Assembly (NCBI GenBank): GCA_018902385.1
Contig: JABSSW010000031.1
Span: 248,001 to 312,000, forward strand
Length of the DNA: 64,000 nucleotides
Direction: 5' to 3'
Source of the DNA: Physcia stellaris
Taxonomy: Eukaryota; Ascomycota; Lecanoromycetes; Caliciales; Physciaceae
Below, piece after piece: positions 57,086 through 64,000 of this stretch; the stretch's first letter is position 1; every line of letters starts with the position of its first letter. The notes below the pieces were generated by a model. That model saw only the letters and a program-made list of their open reading frames with translations, did no database searches and was not told the origin of the DNA. Both the position numbers and the translations under genes were made by a program.

Positions 57086-60000
57086 ATGAGAAATTATCAT
57101 GACAAGTTCATACTCGGTTACGCACTGAAGTCAAACCGAAGAGACAATGTGCGGTACATCACCATTCTAGAACGTGGTATCACAACTATCTTAAGTTAAA
57201 CCTACTGAAGGCCCGGATCCAATGGGCAAACATTACAAATTCGTATCCGAACATGCTCATCCAGCCAACGCCACATGGATCTTAGGGCGCAACTTGTCGG
57301 TTTGGCTTCGGTAGAGCTTACGGTACCCTTTTTCCAGGTACCTTCTACGCTATCACGGATCAAAGCAGAATCCCGGCTAAAATCATATTTGCGCGAGGCA
57401 GTGAGTCTGCTGATGATGATGACATGAGTGCAAAACAGAGCATGGAAGGAGGTCTAGGTGTCGAGTCCCTTTGCATCGGCTTTCTGTCAGGTGCCTCGAT
57501 TTTTGGCGTTGCAAGAGAAAGTATATTCACTACGAACGATGTTGCAAAAGATGACAATATGCTACTATCTAAAATTTGCTGATGATGATAAAAAAATGAA
57601 GCAGACTTTTTCCCCCCAAAAATGAAACATTTTTACTCGAAAGCTATTTGAACGACATATTCATTTACAACGAATACAAAAAGAAAAATCCAACATGTCG
57701 TCCATAAGCAGAATATTCTAATACGAAATTTTTGATCAGCATGTTCGAAACACACCCCTTCGATCCCGCAGCTGACTCTGACGAGTTTCACGACATGATG
57801 GTGACCTTCTTGACTATAAAATCACTCGGAAGCATTCACTGCGGATATTTAGTAGATCTTGCGATTCGAAGGTGGGGCGAAGAGAAGAATGACCACACGA
57901 AGCATCTTGCTTCCTTACAAAGGACAAATCTCAAGCCAAAGCCGGTGTATATCTCACTCAAGCTCGTATCAGATCGGAAAGTCCCTGTGAGGAGACATAT
58001 CCGGGGACCACTACGAGAAAACTGACGAGAAGGTTGACAGATTCGACTCCGACGAGGACATGGATGAAGATGTGAATTAGGAGGGTGAATTAGGAGGAAG
58101 AGACGAAGTCGGTTGACCACGTTGGCGATATGAGCTTGGATGTCGGCTCAAATGGCAGCTCTATGACTGACTTCCCGGGGTCGAGTGAAGAGGCAAAGGG
58201 GAAAGGCTAAGCGAAATTGAAAGACAGTCAATTCTGGAAGCGAAAATCTGCAAATTCTACCCTTCCATCTGCGGGGCAGAAAAAGGACAAAATGGCACAA
58301 TGCTCTGCAGCAGTAAGTATACTCTATACGACATTGCCAATCCACAGCCTCTGCCTAAAATGGAATGGCTTCGATCAATACAACCACTATTTTCTCTGGA
58401 GCAATCCTGACCTAAAGAGGCTTGAAGCCATCTCGAAAGAAGAGGGGAGACTTGATGATCTCCTCGTTATCAGATTGTGAGGATGGAACATCCAATCTGC
58501 CACTCGAAACGAATGTTTTCGGAAGTGCCTTGATCTGACCATCGCTCCGCCGCTTTCCATCCCTGAGCCAAATGCTCGACCGCTGTTATCATCAAGAGCA
58601 ACCCTCAAAGGAACAATTATCCCCGAATACACCATGTCAGAGACTCGAACGATCCAACAATTCATCAAATTCCACGCCGAAAAGTCACGCGACACGTGGA
58701 GGATGTGCTACTCCCCCAACTACATTGGGCCCAAAGGGCCTATGATCTCAGCTGATGACATTCTCAAACAGAGGAAGAACCCTTGCGGAACCTGAATAAG
58801 TTCCTCTACCTTCACGAGCTGACAGCCACAGCAACATTGGTAGACCATCCGACGCTCGCCACCCGAACATTTACTCCAGCAAATAAAAGAGAGTCCGCAC
58901 GAGTAGGCTGAGACAAGACGGGGTGCCAGGAGACGATGAGAGGGAAGTTGATGGTAGGCAGAACGATCAGTTGCAGAATGCTAGTGAGACGATTAAGAAT
59001 TAAACAGACAGGAACAAAGTGTCTCAAAGAACAAATGATTATCTAGTCGCAGACTCAATCATTGTCGATAATGGATAAGTCTCGACATAAATCTGCTCCC
59101 AGCTCGACTCAACATCTCTGCATCACTATCCCAAAAGATCCTATCGTTCGCTATCACAGTGGTCGCACTGGCACTATCCATCCTATGCCTGCTGGTTATC
59201 TTCTCTTCTCAAACAGTGCTTAATGATCAAGTCCCAGCTACCACTATCATCTATCTCTGAGACACGTACGTCCGTCACTGACGGAGCTGCGGATGACCTT
59301 GCAGAAGTAGCAGAGAGCGATACATTTCCATCTACTGAGGAAGACAAGATCCAAGCCAGATGTGAGCACTAGAAAGGTTTGCTACTCGAATCATTCAGAT
59401 GAAGAAGTGAAGATGTCTGTACTTCAAGACACAAGCTTCAAACCTCAATCGTTTAGATGTGGATGATGACCTCTACTCAGCGAAAAGCCTTCTAGAACCG
59501 ATGTCGTTGAACGCCGAAATCGACTTGCTCGAAGAACCATACTTGTTCCCGATTCGGAGCACATCTTTGCCAACATAAACGCCGATAGAACTTCATGCAA
59601 GAATGGGTATAGAGCGCATCGAAGTGGTTGTAGGGCAGTGGATAGCATCCACAGACGCAAAGCGGGGATACTTACCCCTTATGGGGCGACGAAGGAGAAC
59701 TAGCATATGCTAACATGTCGCCTGACCAGCGTGGAGCTATGGCCAGGGCACCATCCACATTCATTTGGAGCCATGTAAATTGACAAGGAGGCGGGGGAAT
59801 TTCTTCGATTCTACAGAAAAGGCATGGGACTCCGATGCTGCCGATACTTCAGATAATCGAGAGCCCCTGAAAGAGCGCCATGCTGCCTATACTTCTGATA
59901 ATCAAGAGACCGGTGGAGAAGCGTAGTCGCGACCCGCCACTCAAGAAGGCGATGGGCAACAGGAGGAACAACAAGGAGATGGAGAACAGGAGGCACGGGT

Positions 60001-61795
60001 CAAACAAACCAAACCAATGAAAGATCCCTGAACTGGGAACTTCCAAAAAGCCTCTGAGACGCACGACATAGATATACAAGACTCTGTCGATCGAGACCAA
60101 CAAGCTACATAATAAAATCAAGATAGCTCGCAAAGCAGCAGAAAACAGGGCAAGCAGATTGGTCACACGGCAAATGGCAAGCGCAATTATAAATCTAAAG
60201 CAATCTCAATCATGGCGCAAATCAACCAAAACTCCCAGGGAGAGAGGATTGAGGAGTTGGCAATGACGAATATGACTTACAGGGCCCATTTGGAGGCGCA
60301 GGGAATCGATACGGCGGGAATGATCCTTCTGTCAAAGGCAAAGAAGCGGAAAGGGAAGCCCACTCTACGAGCATCTCGGCCCTCGGATAAGGTCAGGGTG
60401 AGTAGCTCAGCAACCTCACTTCTTACTTCCCGCTTTCACCTTTGTGAGCAGCTTCCAATTTTAAGTAAACCTACGAGTCCCTCCTTCCTCAATCACAATG
60501 ATAGTGCAGGGCAGAATGCCTTTTAAAACTCTCCCAAAAGACGACACGACTTCGGGCGCATCGGCGAGATAATTTTTCTAGGTCTAAAGACCGAGACCTT
60601 GCGTTGGATTCGCAGACCAAGGCCATGAATTAGCAGTGACTTTCTAGAATTGCTAACACGTGTCGCCGATCCGGGATGAAAGGTAGGATGATGAAATACC
60701 GACTTTGGTCACGACATTGATCTCCATGAGAAGATGACAACGTTCGATGCAGGATCTCCTGACGCAGATTATGAAATGGAATTTTACAATTCCAGTAGTC
60801 GCAAGTCGTGACTGTGTGCTTGATTCTTATTCAGATAAGTATCGCATCTTGAGTGAGACGCCGTAACCAAATGCGCTATGTTTGACTTACTTGGATGACC
60901 CATGATAAAGCCGACTGACCTTAGAATGATCGTCGTCTTGATGTTTTCAGTCCCTTTCTGTGATTTCTAGCCAGGCCAATCTCCAACAGCAATATACGAT
61001 TCCTGAACCTCTTGGATGTGAGAAATTGCCCCGAATTTCACTTCCAGATCAAGTCTTGCTATGATATATTGGAGGATTTGATATGATGCCGACTTTGAAG
61101 TCAATGAGGAAAAACACGTATATACTGCAATTTATTGAAAGAATCATGGGTGACTACCATTCTATTGCTCTGAATCTCGTTATTCTAGTAAGTTACATGC
61201 AGGTGGGAGCACAAGAAGTGTGCGGGTGCCAAGGCACTAGTCCCAACAAGGACGCACTAGTTCTGCTTTCGTCAGGTTATACCAACTGGATCCTGACTGC
61301 AGCACCTGCACAGCACACCTGCGGAGGCTGTATTTCCAACACAATTTAAGTTAGTGACAGCTGATATTCCCTCGTGACTGGGTTTAAGGATAGTTGTCCA
61401 TTCCTCCCAAGACTTCTGCTTCCTCTGAAAAGGTACATTGAGCCAATCCGCCCTTAGAGGTGATTATGAGATATTAATGGAGGATGCTAATAAGTTCAAT
61501 AAGATACACGAAAGAAAAACTTGCGATCGATAGAGATGCTACTTCGAAAATCTGGAAGATAAACAGAACGGAAGGAAGTACTGGATGTTAAGTAAAAACC
61601 TGGAGAATACAAAAGGGACGCAAACCGTTCTTCAGGTCGCGCGACTTTTGTCACCAAGATATGTGTCCCGAAATCCCTCTGTGGTTACTTTTATGAGGCT
61701 CATATCCAATGTATTCAGACCCTAACTCCGCGCTTATGCTTACATGGGTATCGTAATCGTTGCAAACTACTCCTGTATGTATACGTATACTGTTC
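57086..61795. other. Gene-poor stretch of worn sequence
   Basis: 4.7 kb with many fragmentary frames (for example 57732-58025, 58217-58480 and 60212-60526) but none with a domain, signal peptide or matching splice sites. Probably a mix of old repeats. No RNA gene seen. Confidence 0.4.
59835..59908 (+). repeat. 45-bp imperfect tandem duplication
   Basis: ATGCTGCC(G/T)ATACTTC followed by GATAATC(G/A)AGAG occurs at 59835-59863 and 59880-59908. Period 45 bp, a multiple of three. Confidence 0.55.
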
Positions 61796-62513
61796 TCAAA
61801 ACCATGCAACACCGGCCAGCAGGCAGATGGTCAGTCCCAGCAAGCTTCTCGCCCTCTCTTTGTTGGCCTGGTTCGTCACGTCTAGTGGTGAGCCGTCAGC
61901 GGAGTCGGCGTGATGGGTAGAACTACTTGAGCTACTCGAAGCGGTACTTGTTCCTGTCTCTGCCGTAATTGAACTAGGTGAGACGGTGCCAGTGATTGTC
62001 GTTGAGCGGGAGTCCACAGATACCGCGGAGGTAAAGTATGACTCCGAAGATGTGGTGGGGTCCGTTGGGGACAAAGCGCTCCGTCCTGTGTAGGTCGACA
62101 ATATTGACTGTTCCGCGTCTTGCGCACTTTGTACTGCCCTTGCAGTCAGCGGATATCCGGCCGTGTTGCAGGCATTTTGCCAGGCCTTCAGAGGGGCAGT
62201 AAGGGTCAGAGGGTTGGCGTAATCGTCGCAACCCTGCTTGACACAGGATATTAAGGAAGTGAATGTTGAGCCGGTGGCTCGAGGACAGACGCCTGCGATG
62301 GTTGTCAGTAATACACACTCCAAGGCAGTGGCATGACATACAGTCCAGAGCCTTGTCAGATGCCAACTGGTCAGGACACTTTGGAAAGGTGGATTGAAAG
62401 CAAGTCTGCCAGCACTTAGGCATTGCGTTGAGAAAGCCGCCAGTGTGCTGGGCCATGGTGAGTGAGAGAGGAAGGAAGAAGAAGAGAACGGATTGCGAGG
62501 CATGAGAGCGCAT
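61796..62513 (-). CDS. CFEM-domain GPI-anchored surface protein
   Basis: Two exons (62513-62342 and 62292-61796, 49-nt intron) give 222 aa. Signal peptide MRSHASQSVLFFFLPLSLTM then AQHTGG. The CFEM domain follows with exactly eight cysteines at 34, 38, 46, 58, 60, 74, 79 and 99: CWQTC, PKC, DCVC (made by splicing), SCVKQGC and NAC. After it comes a Ser/Thr-rich stalk with many potential O-glycosylation sites (VSPSSITAETGTSTASSSSS) and a hydrophobic C-terminus (ARSLLGLTICLLAGVAWF) typical of GPI-anchor signals. CFEM proteins bind heme or take part in adhesion and host interaction. The Asp that holds heme in related proteins may be Asp53 or Asp57; not certain. The ATG at 62513 is preferred to a longer upstream frame because it starts the signal peptide. 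Confidence 0.9.
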
Positions 62514-62920
62514 GCTTGGGTTGGTAGAGAGAGTGTTGCTAATAGACAGGACGAAAGGCTCGAGCGTGATGTGTAGACAGGGGAATCCTGGAGACTCTTT
62601 GTCGATGCATTCGTGGTGGATCCAAAGAAGGAACAGATATTAAAACGAAAGAATAGTAGCGAGTGTAGAGGATGGAGGGAAAAGGAGCTTGAGCTCGGGA
62701 AATGTGGAGATTGAGAATTGGGGAGATGATACGTCATTGGTCCCTCTTTGTTTGTTTCACTTCCGCTTTTCGCTTGAAGCTTCCGCCAAGACCCCTCTGA
62801 GCGAATGTTTCATCTTCTAGCGCCCGGTTAGCCGAACGTGGGGGTTAGACAAGGCAAGAACTGGCACATGTCATCATGTTCCGTCTGATTCTGGCCTGTT
62901 ATATCAATGCCGTCTCCCAC
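62514..62920. other. Upstream region of the CFEM gene
   Basis: No coding pattern. Presumed promoter and 5' UTR of the CFEM gene. Confidence 0.35.
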
Positions 62921-63253
62921 GGTGACGGTAATTACGCCAAGGTAATTACGTGATAATTACCGTCACCATAAAGAATGCTGACCGCTAACTATAAATAGTG
63001 ACTTGAATGTGTGTATAAAATGCATATTTCATTCAAGATTTTGACGTTTTTTCACAATGAAAAAAAAAAGTTTTTGATTTTTCACGAAATGTGAGTGTAC
63101 GATGAAAAGTCTTCCACTTCAATTTTGATCTCTTCGTTTAGAATACATTAATCCTAAAATCGAATCAATCAAAACGTCTACACGTGATAGTTTTGACGCT
63201 TAGTCATGTTGACGCGTCTGTCACCATAGACATGATTACGTGACGGTAATTAC
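62921..63253. mobile_element. Possible MITE or remnant of a DNA transposon
   Basis: The 14-mer GTGACGGTAATTAC occurs at 62922-62935 and 63240-63253 in direct orientation, and its reverse complement at 62953-62966. The first and inverted copies form a hairpin with 14-bp perfect arms (GGTGACGGTAATTA at 62921-62934, its complement at 62954-62967). Between the copies the sequence is about 75 percent A+T. No transposase. Terminal repeats and a target duplication were not clearly resolved, so the limits are rough. Confidence 0.45.
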
Positions 63254-63904
63254 CAGCTTTTTCAACTTTACCGGTAATTCTTCATCCCTAATGAGCACAG
63301 GCTTTCTTCTGTTATTCTATGCCTTTCTCGAAAATTTACATGGCCGTTGCTAGTTTGCAACTTCACGATCAAGTAGAAGCCGTGGAACAGACAGTCCTGC
63401 AGCACAGCTCATCTGTGCGTTTATATCCTCAAAACCGGCGACACGTTAGGATAGGCAGGTTCGGCCATGGGATATCCAAGGCAGACAGGGAAATATCTTC
63501 TTTTCATAGTAATCTCTTTTTGCAATGGAAATACCACAAAGAATCTATTGCTGGAACCTAAGGTATGACGAGATGTTGACACAGGGAGGTAGCTCACGAG
63601 CAAGTAGGCTAACAAAAGCCTTACTCGCGAGTTTGGGATTTCTCATTGAAACATCTCTCACGCATTTGATCATTTGCTACGGATAAGCGCTGCCCTATGT
63701 GCCACAGCGGCTCAACGCCTCATGCGAAATTTTGTGGCTCCCGCTTCACTGAGCAGCATATGCGACTATCTACAATCACCCTCAGGCCCCAGACTATGCG
63801 GGTGCTCGCCTCTCAAGTACTGATAGGTCAACCGTGGAAATACTGAAGAGCTCACGCTGGATTGTCCCCTGCAGGCTACGCTCGAGCTCTCGCACTACTG
63901 CCCC
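63254..63904. other. Intergenic, nothing recognised
   Basis: An 80-aa plus frame (63319-63561) and a minus frame have no features. Promoter of the partial gene at the right edge. Confidence 0.35.
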
Positions 63905-64000
63905 ATGTCATCTACGATGTGGTCTTCGAAATTTCTAATATGCATCTTGGCGTTCAGCACCGCACTTTCAGCTTTGCCCTCTTCCAGTTATCAGACTCCT
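63905..64000 (+). CDS. 5' end of a secreted protein gene (partial)
   Basis: From ATG at 63905, or the in-frame ATG at 63917, the frame reads MWSSKFLICILAFSTALSAL then PSSSYQTP and is open to the window edge. The leader has a positively charged start, a hydrophobic core and an Ala/Ser-rich cleavage region, a typical signal peptide. The rest of the gene lies outside the window. Confidence 0.5.
   Translation, partial: MSSTMWSSKFLICILAFSTALSALPSSSYQTP

Noticed and set aside
62514-62737. Long N-terminal extension of the CFEM gene frame
   Set aside because: It is in the frame of the second exon, has no signal peptide, and bypasses the intron that creates the CFEM Cys pair.
1-64000. CRISPR array or bacterial operon signals
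   Set aside because: Spliced genes and fungal families throughout; no regularly spaced short repeats with unique spacers.

Overview
The window looks like chromosomal DNA of a filamentous ascomycete (Pezizomycotina). Nearly every protein gene reads only after removal of short GT-AG introns, mostly 46-72 nt with CTGAC/CTAAC-like branch sites. The gene content is typical of that group: a full-size PDR-type ABC-G transporter, P450s, a CFEM surface protein, fungal rhodopsin-like membrane protein, solid-culture-type ATP-grasp protein and small secreted proteins. An AT-rich block with transition-biased repeats suggests old RIP activity. I cannot place the species.

Layout. 1-8 kb: the end of a membrane protein gene, an ankyrin protein (minus), a small three-exon gene, a ribokinase-family sugar kinase, and a protein kinase gene with one frame break. 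8-20 kb: a proline-rich unknown protein with an internal duplication, a peroxisomal-type acyl-CoA/4-coumarate-CoA-ligase-like enzyme, the ABC-G transporter and a secreted protein. 21-41 kb is an accessory region. It opens with a secreted protein carrying three near-identical cysteine modules between Kex2-type sites. Next comes a divergent pair made of a CYP51-like P450 and an EBP-type sterol isomerase, then two further intact P450s, one P450 relic, a rhodopsin-like membrane protein, a second secreted protein and an ATP-grasp enzyme. 41.5-43.3 kb holds an unrecognised membrane protein. 44-47.4 kb is AT-rich and gene-poor, carrying a short LTR element with matching 194-bp ends and a 5-bp target duplication, plus diverged tandem repeats. 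A tRNA-Pro(UGG) gene with an 11-nt intron sits at its edge. 48-51 kb has a small Cys-rich ORF and a helix-hairpin-helix-like protein. 51-61.8 kb is a graveyard of decayed sequence with a weak Ty1/copia-like trace and small tandem repeats. 61.8-64 kb has the CFEM gene, a possible MITE and the start of another secreted protein.

How genes may work together (inference). The CYP51-like P450 and the EBP-like isomerase face away from each other across 474 bp, and both families act on sterols. With the neighbouring P450s this could be a sterol- or triterpenoid-modifying locus, but no cyclase, PKS, NRPS or prenyltransferase is in the window, so no backbone is made here. The AMP-ligase and ABC-G genes lie head to tail and may form a detoxification or export pair. 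Three host genes each need a single-base correction to read through; this may be real decay or base-calling error, and reads would be needed to tell.
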